Shown: positions 9,614 to 19,264, numbered from the stretch's first letter. The stretch: 64,000 nt of DNA from Chitinispirillales bacterium ANBcel5 (GCA_029688955.1 JARUKZ010000004.1:109818-173817); one strand, 5' to 3'. Numbers and translations: made by a program. The notes: generated by a model from the letters alone, not told the origin.

Positions 9614-10132
9614 TCACCAGGTTTCAGAGTGGATTTTTTTCACCTGAAGTTCCCGTTTTTGTGTTGTATCTACCTGCTCACCGGGATAACCGATACTTAT
9701 AATAGAATCTACTCTAATGTTATCTGCAATACTAAGGACCTCTTTTACATAGTATTCTGAAGAGAGTGCAGCGTTATGTTTGCGGTTCCGTATTTGAATC
9801 CAGCAGCTTCCAAGTCCTCTGTTTTGTGCCTCCATTTGCAGTAAAATGGCACAAATTGAGCAATCTTCAACCCAAACATCACTTTTGGTTTCATCAGCGC
9901 ATATCACTACTCCCAAAGCGGCGTCTTTTAAAAATGCTGAACCGTGTTCTTTGCTGTAAGAGAGCTTAAGCAGCTTGGAGCGATCTTCAACAAAGACAAA
10001 CTCCCAGGGATTTATGTTTCTTGAAGATGGGCAGAGCAGTAAAACTTCTTTTAGGGCTTCTTTTGTTTGCGGCTCTATGGGTTTATCTTGGTAACAGCGG
10101 ATACTTTTTCTTTTTCGTAACATTTCAAGCAT
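9614..10132 (-). CDS. Nitroreductase-family flavoprotein
   Basis: About 172 residues from the ATG at 10132, which is preceded by AAAGGAG at good spacing. A GTG at 10150 is in frame but lies upstream of that ribosome binding site. The N-terminus [14 protein letters not shown] supplies the FMN phosphate-binding Arg cluster, and [13 protein letters not shown] near 36-48 matches the family PSxxNxQPW-like motif. GLGSCWIQ near 107 completes the pattern. Members reduce nitro groups, quinones or flavins with NAD(P)H. It is a distant paralogue of the gene at 13963. Oxygen-tolerance and substrate are unknown. Confidence 0.82.
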   Translation of the reverse strand: MLEMLRKRKSIRCYQDKPIEPQTKEALKEVLLLCPSSRNINPWEFVFVEDRSKLLKLSYSKEHGSAFLKDAALGVVICADETKSDVWVEDCSICAILLQMEAQNRGLGSCWIQIRNRKHNAALSSEYYVKEVLSIADNIRVDSIISIGYPGEQVDTTQKRELQVKKIHSETW

Positions 10133-10233
10133 AAGATCTCCTTTTTGCACAGAAGGGGATATGGTGTTTTGAGTAAAATAAATGAAGTTTTAAGGCCAAA
10201 AAAATCAATTTGAGAAAAAAAGCGAAAAAGGTA

Positions 10234-10261
10234 TAAAGTTTTTTTTTCAAAGAGTCGATAT
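10234..10261 (+). promoter_or_regulatory. Sigma-28 (FliA)-type flagellar promoter candidate
   Basis: TAAAGTTT at 10234-10241, then 12 bases, then GTCGATAT at 10254-10261. The known FliA consensus is TAAAGTTT, 11 bases, GCCGATAA. The -35 is a perfect match and the -10 matches six of eight. It lies about 135 bases before the flagellin start, where such a promoter is expected. Confidence 0.65.
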
Positions 10262-10396
10262 GTTTAATGTAAGTCAAACGAAGGTTTGCTTTTAAGTGAA
10301 GCGAAAATTGAAAGAGAATACGGCAAGGACGCCGGGATAATAACAAATAATAATGTCGAAAAACGCAGCGGCATTATTTAAACAAGGAGGTTCCAT

Positions 10397-11245
10397 ATGC
10401 GTATCAACAATAACATTCCTTCAATGGTAACTCAGGGTGCGATGTACAGAGTAAATCGTGACATGTCTAAATCCCTTGAGAGATTGTCAACCGGTTTGAG
10501 GATTAACCGTGCAAGCGATGATGCCGCTGGACTTGGTGTTTCTGAAAACCTCCGTACACAGGTCAGAGGCACAGCACAGGCCAGACGTAATGCAATGGAT
10601 GGTATAGCCGCGATTACTGTGGCCGAAGGTGCAGCAAATGAAATCTCTGATATACTTCAGAGAATGCGTGAGTTGGCTGTACAATCATCTAATGATACAC
10701 TTACCGATACTGAACGTGGTTACACAGACGCAGAGTTTCAAAGCCTTATGAGCGAGATTGATCGTATTGGCGGTGTGACTAATTATAATGGAATGAAATT
10801 AATTAGCGATGACACAGGTGCTAATCGGTTTGGTGAAGTGGGAGCTGGAAGCAAACTGTGGATAGATGCAAACGATGATGAAACGGTAGATAGCATCGAT
10901 ATAGAGATTGCCGATCTGACCACCGCTGGGTTGGCGCTTACCGGAGTGGATTTAGGTACACAGGCTGATTCTGTTGCAGCCATAACAGCTTTGGATAGCG
11001 CTATAAATGATGTTAATGAGATGCGTTCAAATATGGGAGCCTATATCAATCGTTTGGAGCACGCCATAAACAATCTCACCATTTCAAATACCAACCAACA
11101 ATCAGCGGAATCTTTGATCAGGGATGTGGATTTTGCCAGCGAAAGCTCACAGTTCACACGCAACCAGATACTCACCCAATCAGGAACATCAATGCTTGCA
11201 CAGGCAAACATGACTCCTCAAAGCGTCCTTTCTCTTCTGGGCTAA
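10397..11245 (+). CDS. fliC: Flagellin
   Basis: A 282-residue flagellar filament subunit. The N-terminal D0/D1 region (1-150) shows the canonical SLERLSTGLRINRASDDAAG stretch and later MRELAVQSSNDT. The C-terminal D1/D0 region (about 205-282) shows the conserved INRLEHAINNL pattern and the final helix ending in LLG. Only about 50 residues lie between them, so D2/D3 surface domains are nearly absent, giving a thin-type flagellin. The ATG at 10397 has an ideal AAGGAGG ribosome binding site, consistent with very high expression. Export would be through the flagellar type III apparatus. It is monocistronic, with its own promoter and terminator. Confidence 0.96.
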   Translation: MRINNNIPSMVTQGAMYRVNRDMSKSLERLSTGLRINRASDDAAGLGVSENLRTQVRGTAQARRNAMDGIAAITVAEGAANEISDILQRMRELAVQSSNDTLTDTERGYTDAEFQSLMSEIDRIGGVTNYNGMKLISDDTGANRFGEVGAGSKLWIDANDDETVDSIDIEIADLTTAGLALTGVDLGTQADSVAAITALDSAINDVNEMRSNMGAYINRLEHAINNLTISNTNQQSAESLIRDVDFASESSQFTRNQILTQSGTSMLAQANMTPQSVLSLLG

Positions 11246-11252
11246 GTATTTT

Positions 11253-11287
11253 GGGGCAGAAACTTTCTGCCCCTATCTCCTCTTTTG
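11253..11287 (+). terminator. Rho-independent terminator of flagellin
   Basis: GGGGCAGA and TCTGCCCC form an 8-bp stem (11253-11273) around a 5-base loop, followed by a T/C-rich tail ending in TTTT. It begins eight bases after the flagellin stop. Confidence 0.75.
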
Positions 11288-11656
11288 AGCTTATACAATG
11301 GTTTTTTGGACAGATTTTATAAGTTTGTTTTGTTTTGTGAAAATCTTATATATATTTAATTTCACATACAACTGTTTTTGTTTCTGGTGCATTTTATACC
11401 TTAAACGCATAAAATGCAGGTAGGGCGGTGAACAGGCATATTAAAAACAGTCTTGAGAGATTGAGAGCTTTGATATTATAGTTATTCTGTAGCCAAGAAG
11501 AGAGAGACTGTACGTTATAGGTCTAAAGAAGGTAAAATCAAAAGCTTGGCATGGCTCTAAGAGGTAGTGTTTTTATTCTATGCTCCGGTTGTGATAGAGA
11601 AAAAAGCTTATCGAAACAAAATAAACGACCGACAAATTCAGGAGAGGGTCAAAAGA
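11288..11656 (+). other. AT-rich intergenic region, no gene seen
   Basis: Between the flagellin terminator and the TPR/beta-barrel gene no credible coding frame is present. The first part is AT-rich. A promoter for the downstream gene probably lies in 11440-11530 (TTGAGA-like and TATTAT-like boxes occur near 11460-11480), but spacing was not convincing. AGGAGAGGG just before 11657 is the ribosome binding site of the next gene. Confidence 0.3.
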
Positions 11657-13963
11657 ATGCTGAAAGGAAGCATAAATCGGATAAAGAATCTCTTGGTGGT
11701 GGTATTGGTTCTCGGGGGGGGGACAACGGTCCTGAGTGCAGGATTACCAGGAGAGTATCTGCTTACTTACAGGTGGCGTGATCTAAATAGTCCTCATTCT
11801 CCGTTATTTAACCCAGCCATTATATCCGAAGCCAATTATAACTCCCTTCGAGCCGCTATGGCACCAGTGCTTGGTGGTGAATTTATGCTTTGGGAGTTTG
11901 GGCTTAATGTTCCGTTGGGTCTTTATCATACCGCTGGTATTACTACCTTGATTGAGGGCAGCGGGTATGCCTACGAAGCTATAACCGATGGTCAGGGAAG
12001 GCTTGTGCCAACTGACAATCGGAGCCAAAATACAAACTTTTTCCTGGGCTTAAGCTATGCCTGGCATGTCTGGAACAGGCTCAGTGTGGGTACCAACTTT
12101 AATTTTGCTTATCAGTCAAACTTTTCATATGATGCTTTGAGAGGGTTTGGATTAGATCTTGGAGTTACCTACCGGGTTTTAAGACATCCATTCTTCGGGG
12201 ACCACGTTTTTGGGCTTTCTGCTCAAAACCTTATTGCTCCATCAATGGGACGCTCCTATGTCCCGGATTTCGGTAATACCAGTGAGTATTCAAGAAATCT
12301 ACGTATCTCTTTATTATCAAACTTTTGGGAAAGCAGGATTGAGCATTCCATGGAATTCAACCTGAAAGATTTTTTTGCTAACACTGAGGTATTCCTGGAT
12401 GATGTTAAAGAGCTCGACTGGGATCTGAACTGGAGAATGGGATTTTGGGCTTTGAGAATGGCCAAAGCTTACGTCATGTTCGGGTTCGGTGATGATGCTT
12501 TAGATTATTGGGGCTTTGCTGTTGGGGCCAATGTTCCAAGTTTTAACTTTGGTCGTGATCTTTCCTTTTTCTACCAGTATAACATTATGACCGAAGATCA
12601 AAGCGATGCAACTTCCCACACTATATATGCGAAACTGGATTTTGGGCTGCACCGGGAAGAGCGGTATGCCAGAAGAATGGCACGGCTTGTAAGTATGTCA
12701 CCCAATGAGCTGTATAACCAGGCTCGTACGCTCTATAATGAGGGTAACTACTGGGATGCTTTTTTCATCTTTAGCCGCATCGAGGTCGAACATCCCGACT
12801 TCTTTCGCGATGATTACGTAAAGCTCTACCGATCAAGCTGCCAGGAAAAGATGGACATGAGGAGTAATGCGCTGAAGAATTATGAGAGAGTGAAGAGTGA
12901 ATACTCTATGAGCTCTATTGTGCCTCCTGCAGATCTTGGGATTATGAGGATTCATTATCGTAATAATAATTTAACAGCAGCAACAAACAGCTTTGTGGAA
13001 CTGAACAAGCCGGGAGTACCCGATTCAATACGGCATCATGGTAACTACCTGATGGCTCAGATATTTCTGCAACAGGGCGAAATTAATAAAGCTATTCAGT
13101 CTTTTTCTATAATCCCGGAAGGACATCCTGATTATCTGTTTGCCCAACATGCTGTTGCGGTTGCGCATGCTCAGGCTGGTAGTGATATGGGACACATTAT
13201 TGCAGCACTGGAAAACTGTATCAGTATTCCTCCACAGACACCTGAACAGCAGGAAATCGTTAACCGCTCCTATGTTTTTCTGGGATATATTTTCTATGAG
13301 GATGATGCACTTGCCAGAGCGGTTGTAGCACTGAGGCAGGTTCCTGAAAACAGTATTTATATAGAAGATGCACTTTTGGGTAAGGCATGGACTGCTCTTA
13401 AAGCAGGGCAGGCAGAGGACTGTATCTCCGCTGGTCGGAGACTGGTTCGTCAAACCGATAAACCTGTTCTTGTCTGTGAGGGTAAGCTGGTTCAGGCTTA
13501 TGGACATCTGCTCAGAGAAAATCACGAAGCCGCATTTGAGCTTCTCAGTGATGCACACGATCTGATTGTGCAAACTGAATTTCCTGACATTAATAAACTA
13601 AATGCACGTCAGGATAAATATTATGATGAAAGAGACGAATTCGATGAACTCGCTCAGCGGGTAGAGGACATATCAAACCGGGGGCATACGGCTCTTATGG
13701 TGAGTCAGCTTGATAGCATTCATAACAGGTATGATGTGTACCGGGAAGATTTTAGAGATTTTTACCGCTATGAGTCTGAGTTTGGCAGAACTTCATTTTT
13801 CTCCAGAAACATATTTTTCGTGAAGGAAGATATAGAATACGCACTTGCAACAGTGCAGAATATCCTGGGCCGTAGTGTGATAGACCGTGAAGAGAGAAGG
13901 CAGCAAAGAGAGATCGAAGAAGAGCTAGAGAGGCTCAGACGGGAGCTTCAGGAGGCCGAATAG
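11657..13963 (+). CDS. Secreted/outer-membrane beta-barrel plus TPR-repeat protein
   Basis: About 768 residues from the ATG at 11657, chosen because AGGAGAGGG precedes it and it starts directly before a signal peptide (hydrophobic LLVVVLVLGGG, Ala-Gly cleavage region near 28). Residues about 30-330 alternate short amphipathic strands ending in aromatic residues, resembling the PorV/PorQ-type outer-membrane proteins of the FCB group. Residues about 360-640 form TPR-like helical repeats (ELYNQARTLYNEGNYWDAFFIF and similar). The C-terminus (about 660-768) is charged coiled coil ending in Glu/Arg-rich helices. Function is unknown. The nitroreductase gene downstream overlaps its stop by one base. 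A barrel fused to TPRs suggests a secretion or assembly role, but that is inference. Confidence 0.7.
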   Translation: MLKGSINRIKNLLVVVLVLGGGTTVLSAGLPGEYLLTYRWRDLNSPHSPLFNPAIISEANYNSLRAAMAPVLGGEFMLWEFGLNVPLGLYHTAGITTLIEGSGYAYEAITDGQGRLVPTDNRSQNTNFFLGLSYAWHVWNRLSVGTNFNFAYQSNFSYDALRGFGLDLGVTYRVLRHPFFGDHVFGLSAQNLIAPSMGRSYVPDFGNTSEYSRNLRISLLSNFWESRIEHSMEFNLKDFFANTEVFLDDVKELDWDLNWRMGFWALRMAKAYVMFGFGDDALDYWGFAVGANVPSFNFGRDLSFFYQYNIMTEDQSDATSHTIYAKLDFGLHREERYARRMARLVSMSPNELYNQARTLYNEGNYWDAFFIFSRIEVEHPDFFRDDYVKLYRSSCQEKMDMRSNALKNYERVKSEYSMSSIVPPADLGIMRIHYRNNNLTAATNSFVELNKPGVPDSIRHHGNYLMAQIFLQQGEINKAIQSFSIIPEGHPDYLFAQHAVAVAHAQAGSDMGHIIAALENCISIPPQTPEQQEIVNRSYVFLGYIFYEDDALARAVVALRQVPENSIYIEDALLGKAWTALKAGQAEDCISAGRRLVRQTDKPVLVCEGKLVQAYGHLLRENHEAAFELLSDAHDLIVQTEFPDINKLNARQDKYYDERDEFDELAQRVEDISNRGHTALMVSQLDSIHNRYDVYREDFRDFYRYESEFGRTSFFSRNIFFVKEDIEYALATVQNILGRSVIDREERRQQREIEEELERLRRELQEAE

Positions 13964-14487
13964 TGAGCGACTTTTATGAACTTATTAAAAAACGGTACTC
14001 TGTAAGAGGGTACCTGAATAAGCAAGTAGAAGAAGAAAAACTAGTAAAAGTTCTGGATGCGGGGCGTAATGCTCCATCTGCCTGTAATATTCAACCATGG
14101 TCTTTTATTGTTATCCGTGATGAGCAAGTCAGAAATCAGCTTGGAAAAGTATATAGCAAAGAATGGATTTTAAGTGCACCGCTTGTCATTGCGGTGTGCT
14201 GTGACCGAAATAAATCCTGGAAAAGAAGCGACGGCAAAGACTATGGGGATGTGGATGCGGCAATTGCTATGGATCATATTACTCTTGCTGCTGCTGAACT
14301 TGGGCTTGGGACCTGTTGGGTCGGTGCGTTCGATCCCGGGGAGGCTTCTAAACTGTTCCAACTTCCTGACCATATAGAACCCGTGCTTCTTACCCCGCTT
14401 GGGTATCCTGCTGTACCGTCTTCGCAAAAGAGCAGAAAGGCTCTTGAGGAAGTTGTTCACTGGGATTACTACGGAGGTCAGAAGTAA
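13963..14487 (+). CDS. Nitroreductase-family flavoprotein
   Basis: A 174-residue protein starting at a GTG that overlaps the upstream stop by one base, with GGAGG upstream. The FMN-binding start IKKRYSVRGY (8-17), the PSACNIQPWSF motif near 38-48 and GLGTCWVGAFDP near 112-123 are all family hallmarks. It should be a homodimeric NAD(P)H-dependent flavin enzyme. It is translationally coupled to the beta-barrel/TPR gene, an unexpected partner for a cytosolic enzyme. Substrate unknown. Confidence 0.85.
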   Translation: MSDFYELIKKRYSVRGYLNKQVEEEKLVKVLDAGRNAPSACNIQPWSFIVIRDEQVRNQLGKVYSKEWILSAPLVIAVCCDRNKSWKRSDGKDYGDVDAAIAMDHITLAAAELGLGTCWVGAFDPGEASKLFQLPDHIEPVLLTPLGYPAVPSSQKSRKALEEVVHWDYYGGQK

Positions 14488-14502
14488 CCTTCTGGCTCTT
14501 TT
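14479..14502 (+). terminator. Weak terminator after nitroreductase
   Basis: CAGAAG and CTTCTG form a 6-bp stem with a 4-base loop across the stop codon, followed by GCTCTTTTCT. Short stem and interrupted T-run make this only a candidate. Confidence 0.35.
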
Positions 14503-14640
14503 CTAAAAAAAAACGCATTTTTGCCCTCAATATGCTCACTTTTTCAGCAATGTAGTGACAACCCCCCTTCATTTTCGTATTTTCTTCTTCTACTACAAGA
14601 AATTAATTACTTAAACTTAAATCTCACAGGTGTGTAATGT

Positions 14641-15900
14641 ATGAGTACTAAAAGTTTACCTTTCAATAAGGAAAAAATCGAAGAAATAGTAAAAGAGTAT
14701 CCCACACCATTTCACATTTATGATGAAAAAGGGATAAGAGAAAATGCCCGAAAACTACTTAAAACGTTCTCATGGGCACCGGGTTTTACCGAATATTTTG
14801 CCGTAAAGGCAAATCCTAACCCCTATATACTTAAACTGTTTGCGCAGGAAGGGGTTGGAGGAGATTGCAGTTCTTATCCTGAGCTTGAGCTCTCAAGACG
14901 CGCTGGTATCACAGGTGAAAAGATTATGTTCACATCAAACGATACTCCTTATCAGGAATACCAGGCTGCACGTGAGCTAGACGCCATTATCAATTTGGAT
15001 GATATTACTCATATCTCCTATCTTGAGCACCATGCTGGTTTGCCTGAAATTGTTTGTTTTCGCTATAACCCCGGCCCTCTTCGTCAGGGTAATGAAATCA
15101 TTGGTAATCCCCGGGAAGCTAAATATGGATTTACCAGAGATCAGCTTTTTGAGGGGTATAAAATCCTCAGAGATAAAGGTGTAAAGCGTTTTGGCCTTCA
15201 CGCTATGGTTGCTTCTAATGAGCTTAACGGCAAATACTTTGTTGAAACAGCAGAAATGCTTTATGAGCTGGTCGTGGAGATATCTCAGCAACTCGGTATC
15301 AGGTTTGAGTTTGTGAACATTGGCGGGGGAGTTGGTATCCCGTATCGTCCCGAGCAAAAACCGGTTGATTTGGAAGCGGTATCAAAAGGGATTAAAGAGG
15401 CTTATGAGCGGATAATCGTTGCAGCAGATCTTGCTCCGCTAAAGCTTTATATGGAGTGTGGACGTATGATGACCGGGCCATATGGTTTTCTTGTTTCAAG
15501 GGTACTTCATGAAAAGAAAATCTATAAAGACTATGTGGGCCTTGATGCAACCATGGCTAACCTGATGCGTCCGGGATTGTATGGTGCGTATCATCATATC
15601 ACTGTACTTGGTAAAGAAAACGCTCCTGCCGAACATCTCTACGATGTAACCGGGTCTCTTTGTGAGAACAATGATAAGTTTGCAATCGATAGAAAACTTC
15701 CGGAAACAAAACCCGGTGATTTGGTTGTTATCCATGACACAGGAGCTCATGGGCACGCAATGGGTTTTAATTACAATGGTAAACTACGCTCCGCTGAGCT
15801 TCTCTTAAGAGAAGACGGCAGCGTTAAGCAGATCAGACGTGCTGAGACATTGGATGATTATTTTGCCACTCTCGATTTTGAGGGTTTGTCTTCTTTTTAA
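14641..15900 (+). CDS. lysA: Diaminopimelate decarboxylase (fold-type III PLP enzyme)
   Basis: A 419-residue enzyme that would decarboxylate meso-diaminopimelate to lysine. The PLP lysine lies in YFAVKANPNP near residue 52-56. The glycine-rich phosphate loop INIGGGVGIPY-like segment is near 225-235, and MECGRMMTGPYG near 277-288 matches the family EPGR-like segment. The usual CESGD active-site motif reads CENNDKF near 345, a mild deviation. AEYFA-type start and length agree with LysA. Members of this fold include other amino-acid decarboxylases, so the substrate is likely but not proven. It is followed after 18 bases by the AICAR formyltransferase gene. Confidence 0.78.
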   Translation: MSTKSLPFNKEKIEEIVKEYPTPFHIYDEKGIRENARKLLKTFSWAPGFTEYFAVKANPNPYILKLFAQEGVGGDCSSYPELELSRRAGITGEKIMFTSNDTPYQEYQAARELDAIINLDDITHISYLEHHAGLPEIVCFRYNPGPLRQGNEIIGNPREAKYGFTRDQLFEGYKILRDKGVKRFGLHAMVASNELNGKYFVETAEMLYELVVEISQQLGIRFEFVNIGGGVGIPYRPEQKPVDLEAVSKGIKEAYERIIVAADLAPLKLYMECGRMMTGPYGFLVSRVLHEKKIYKDYVGLDATMANLMRPGLYGAYHHITVLGKENAPAEHLYDVTGSLCENNDKFAIDRKLPETKPGDLVVIHDTGAHGHAMGFNYNGKLRSAELLLREDGSVKQIRRAETLDDYFATLDFEGLSSF

Positions 15901-15918
15901 ATAAACGGAGAATTCGGG

Positions 15919-17088
15919 ATGAACGAACTTATTTTAAGGTATGGCTGTAATCCTCATCAGGCCCCGGCCAGGATTTTTTCACCGGATGGAGAACTTCCAT
16001 TAACGGTGCTCAATGGAACGCCCGGGTATATCAATCTTCTTGATGCACTGAACTCATGGCAGCTTGTAAAGGAACTTCAGGAACAGCTGGGCATGGTCGC
16101 AGCTACCTCTTTTAAGCATGTCAGCCCAGCAGGCGCTGCTGTTGCTGTTCCATTAACTAAAGAGCTCAAAAAAGCCTACTTTGTTGATGATATGGAGCTT
16201 TCGGACGCGGCTACCGCCTATGCACGGGCCAGAGGGGCTGACAGAGTTTCTTCCTTTGGTGACTGGGCTGCTTTTAGCTCTACTGTAGATAAAAGCGCAG
16301 CAATGCTGCTTAAACGTGAAGTAAGTGATGGGGTTATTGCGCCCGACTACGATCCGGAAGCCCTGGAGATTTTAAAAACTAAAAAGGGTGGTAAATTTGC
16401 TATACTGCAGATCGATAAAAATTACTCTCCCTCAGGGGCTGAGGTGAGAGATGTCTATGGTATCTGCTTTGAACAAAAAAGAAATGATATTACCTTAGAC
16501 CGCTCTACACTAGAGAATGTGGTTTCGGAAAATAAGGATTTTCCTGAATCTGCTGTAAGAGACCTTATTCTTGCTCAGGTAACACTTAAATATACCCAGT
16601 CAAATTCGGTTTGTTTTGCCTCCGGAGGGCAGGTTATAGGAGTAGGAGCAGGGCAACAGTCCCGGATTCACTGCACCCGTCTGGCTGCTTCCAAGGCAGA
16701 CAGGTGGTTTTTACGACAGCACAATAAAGTCTTGAATCTGCAGTTTAATGAAAAAATAACCCGTCCGGTACGTGACAATGCAATCGATCAGTACTTTGAA
16801 GAAAACCTTACACCTGCAGAGATGTATGTGTTTCAGAGTAATTTTAAATCTGACCCTGAATGGTTTTCTAAGGATGAGAGACGTGAGTGGTTAAATCTAA
16901 TGGATGGAGTATCGCTTGCTTCAGATGCATTTTTCCCTTTTAGAGACAATATCGATCGTGCACAACAAAGTGGGGTAAAATACATTGCCCAACCCGGTGG
17001 ATCTGTAAGGGATGATGCTGTAATTGAAGCCTGTAATGAGTATGGGATGTCTATGGCTTTCTCATCTGTAAGATTATTTCATCACTGA
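15919..17088 (+). CDS. purH: Stand-alone AICAR formyltransferase (PurH transformylase half)
   Basis: A 389-residue protein covering only the AICAR transformylase domain. It begins with LRYGCNPHQAPA, where bifunctional PurH enters its second domain, and carries SFKHVSPAGAAVA near 64-76 (catalytic Lys-His) and KYTQSNSVCFA near 228-238. It transfers a formyl group from 10-formyl-THF to AICAR, the penultimate step of IMP synthesis. The IMP cyclohydrolase domain is missing, so a separate cyclohydrolase is required. Stand-alone versions are known in several anaerobes. GGAG precedes the ATG. Confidence 0.9.
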   Translation: MNELILRYGCNPHQAPARIFSPDGELPLTVLNGTPGYINLLDALNSWQLVKELQEQLGMVAATSFKHVSPAGAAVAVPLTKELKKAYFVDDMELSDAATAYARARGADRVSSFGDWAAFSSTVDKSAAMLLKREVSDGVIAPDYDPEALEILKTKKGGKFAILQIDKNYSPSGAEVRDVYGICFEQKRNDITLDRSTLENVVSENKDFPESAVRDLILAQVTLKYTQSNSVCFASGGQVIGVGAGQQSRIHCTRLAASKADRWFLRQHNKVLNLQFNEKITRPVRDNAIDQYFEENLTPAEMYVFQSNFKSDPEWFSKDERREWLNLMDGVSLASDAFFPFRDNIDRAQQSGVKYIAQPGGSVRDDAVIEACNEYGMSMAFSSVRLFHH

Positions 17089-17167
17089 AATAAGTAAAAG
17101 GTTGTTTTTGTTACATATTCAAGAGCTTTTTGAATCTAACCAAAAGGTAACATTGGCAGAGGTATAA

Positions 17168-18688
17168 ATGTCTAAAAAGAGAACAGCAATTACTCCGACT
17201 AGGCAGGAAGATTATCCTGAATGGTATCAGCAGGTTGTTAAGGCATCTGATCTGGCTGAAAATTCACCGGTCCGGGGATGTATGGTAATAAAGCCCTGGG
17301 GGTATGCTCTGTGGGAAAATATTCAGCGTGTATTAGATGGTATGTTTAAGGCTACCGGTCATAAGAATGCCTATTTCCCTCTGTTTATTCCCAAAAGTTT
17401 TCTCGAAAAAGAGGCACAGCATGTTGAAGGGTTTGCAAAGGAGTGTGCTGTTGTTACTCATCACAGGCTCGAGGCCGGCGCTGAAGGTAAACTTGTTCCC
17501 GCCGGCGAGCTGGAAGAACCCCTCATTGTACGACCTACTTCAGAGACCATTATAGGTGCTATGTTTTCAAAGTGGGTGCAGTCTTACCGCGATCTGCCAC
17601 TGCTTATTAATCAGTGGGCAAATGTGGTGCGGTGGGAGATGAGGACTCGAATGTTTCTGCGTACCGCCGAATTTCTATGGCAGGAGGGGCATACCGTTCA
17701 TGCCACAGCACAAGAGGCGCAGCAGGAAACCATGAAAATGCTACGGGTCTATGCCGATTTCGCGGAAAACTACATGGCCATGCCGGTCATTCAGGGTGAA
17801 AAAACCGAAAGTGAGCGCTTCCCTGGCGCCGATACTACCTATTGTATCGAAGCAATGATGCAGGACCGTAAAGCGCTTCAGGCCGGTACATCGCACTTTC
17901 TTGGCCAGAACTTTTCTAAGGCTTCAGAGATTAAATTCCAGAATGATGCGGGGGTTGAGGAGTTTGCATGGACTACATCATGGGGAGTATCAACACGACT
18001 GGTGGGCGGACTCATTATGACCCACGGTGATGATGATGGCTTAATGATACCTCCTAAACTTGCTCCTTCACACATTGTAATAATACCCGTTATACATGGT
18101 GATGACACTGCTTCTGAGGTGATGGAGTACTGTCAAAGTTTGGCTTCCCAACTCAGGGACAAGCAGTACGATAAACGGGCGGTTGAAGTGGAAGTAGACA
18201 CCCGGGATATGCGGGGGGGAGATAAGGTTTGGTCATGGATAAAAAAAGGCGCGCCCGTTTATCTTGAAATCGGTCCCCGGGATATCGCATCTGATTCGGT
18301 TTTTGTGGGAAGAAGGGATAAGAGCCGTAAAGAGCGCTATAGTCAGCCACGGGCAGAGTTTGTGGCTAAGGTCGCAGAACTGCTTGATGACATTCAAAAC
18401 TCTATGTTTGAGAAGGCCAAAAAATTCCGTGACAGCAATATTGTAACTATCGATACCAAAGATGACTTTTATAACTTCTTCACTCCAAAGAACAAAAACA
18501 AGCCCGAAATTCACGGTGGGTTTGCAATGGCACACTGGAATGGCTCTAAAGAGGTGGAGGAGAAGATTAAAAATGATCTCAATGTAACAATACGCTGTAT
18601 ACCGCTTGATGCAAATGAAGAACAAGGTAAGTGTATTATCACGGGTGAGCTTTCCAAAAGAAGAGTGGTATTTGGAAAATCCTATTAA
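17168..18688 (+). CDS. proS: Prolyl-tRNA synthetase, archaeal/eukaryotic type
   Basis: A 506-residue class II aminoacyl-tRNA synthetase. It lacks the bacterial editing insertion and opens with the DYPEWYQQVVKASDLAE motif typical of the short eukaryote-like ProS. Class II motif 2 (RWEMRTRMFLRTAEFLWQEGH) is near 156-176 and motif 3 (GLIMTHGDDDGLMIPPKLAP) near 279-298. An anticodon-binding domain (about 300-400) and the C-terminal zinc-like domain ending in Tyr follow, as usual in this group. A strong hairpin terminator follows the gene. Confidence 0.95.
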   Translation: MSKKRTAITPTRQEDYPEWYQQVVKASDLAENSPVRGCMVIKPWGYALWENIQRVLDGMFKATGHKNAYFPLFIPKSFLEKEAQHVEGFAKECAVVTHHRLEAGAEGKLVPAGELEEPLIVRPTSETIIGAMFSKWVQSYRDLPLLINQWANVVRWEMRTRMFLRTAEFLWQEGHTVHATAQEAQQETMKMLRVYADFAENYMAMPVIQGEKTESERFPGADTTYCIEAMMQDRKALQAGTSHFLGQNFSKASEIKFQNDAGVEEFAWTTSWGVSTRLVGGLIMTHGDDDGLMIPPKLAPSHIVIIPVIHGDDTASEVMEYCQSLASQLRDKQYDKRAVEVEVDTRDMRGGDKVWSWIKKGAPVYLEIGPRDIASDSVFVGRRDKSRKERYSQPRAEFVAKVAELLDDIQNSMFEKAKKFRDSNIVTIDTKDDFYNFFTPKNKNKPEIHGGFAMAHWNGSKEVEEKIKNDLNVTIRCIPLDANEEQGKCIITGELSKRRVVFGKSY

Positions 18689-18704
18689 AAGTGTTTGCTT
18701 TTCA

Positions 18705-18756
18705 GCACCGGGGAATGCTGCTGTGTGCAGTCATAACCGGTGCACCTCTTTTTTTT
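18705..18756 (+). terminator. Terminator after proS
   Basis: GCACCGG (18705-18711) pairs with CCGGTGC (18737-18743), enclosing a smaller CTGC/GCAG pairing, followed by eight consecutive T (18749-18756). Good rho-independent terminator for lysA-purH-proS. Confidence 0.7.
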
Positions 18757-18892
18757 CATACCCACTTCATCTAATACGTATCAAACATAACCATATGAAA
18801 ACAGCCACGGTTTGGGTCGGTGATATCTTTTGATTGCTGAGCTTAATGATTAGTGTGCCGGGACTGAAAAAAGCAAAAAAAAGGGAATGACA

Positions 18893-19264
18893 ATGAAATA
18901 CTGCTGGACAACTGTTTATGTGAGAGACCTTGACCAGTCAATTAAGTTTTATAAGGAGATTATCGGACTAAAACTTAACAGGCGGGCCAATGTAACGGAT
19001 ACAAGAGAGCTGGCGTTTCTTGGTGAAGGTGAGACACAGATTGAGCTGATATGTGATAAGAGTGTCGGGGAGCCCCAGATCGGCTCAGGGATTTCGCTTG
19101 GTTTTGTTACCGAATCGTTGGAAGAGATGATTACGTTTCTGGGTGAAAAGGGTATAGATGTCCACTCGGGGCCTAAACAGCCTAACCCCACCATTCGCTT
19201 TTTTTATGTGCTGGATCCAAACGGGGTAAAAATACAGTTTGTGGAGTTTGTTAAGGCTAAATAG
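18893..19264 (+). CDS. VOC-family (glyoxalase-like) protein
   Basis: A small vicinal-oxygen-chelate protein of about 123 residues. The ATG at 18893 is favoured because AAGGG lies seven bases upstream; an ATG at 18887 would be only one base from it. The pattern WTTVYVRDLDQSIKFYKEIIGLKL at the N-terminus, Glu near 52 in TQIELI, and a C-terminal FYVLDPNGVKIQFVE give the usual two beta-alpha-beta-beta-beta modules with metal-ligand positions (His replaced by Thr/Val in the first module). It could be lactoylglutathione-lyase-like, but VOC members also include resistance proteins and isomerases. Confidence 0.8.
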   Translation: MKYCWTTVYVRDLDQSIKFYKEIIGLKLNRRANVTDTRELAFLGEGETQIELICDKSVGEPQIGSGISLGFVTESLEEMITFLGEKGIDVHSGPKQPNPTIRFFYVLDPNGVKIQFVEFVKAK

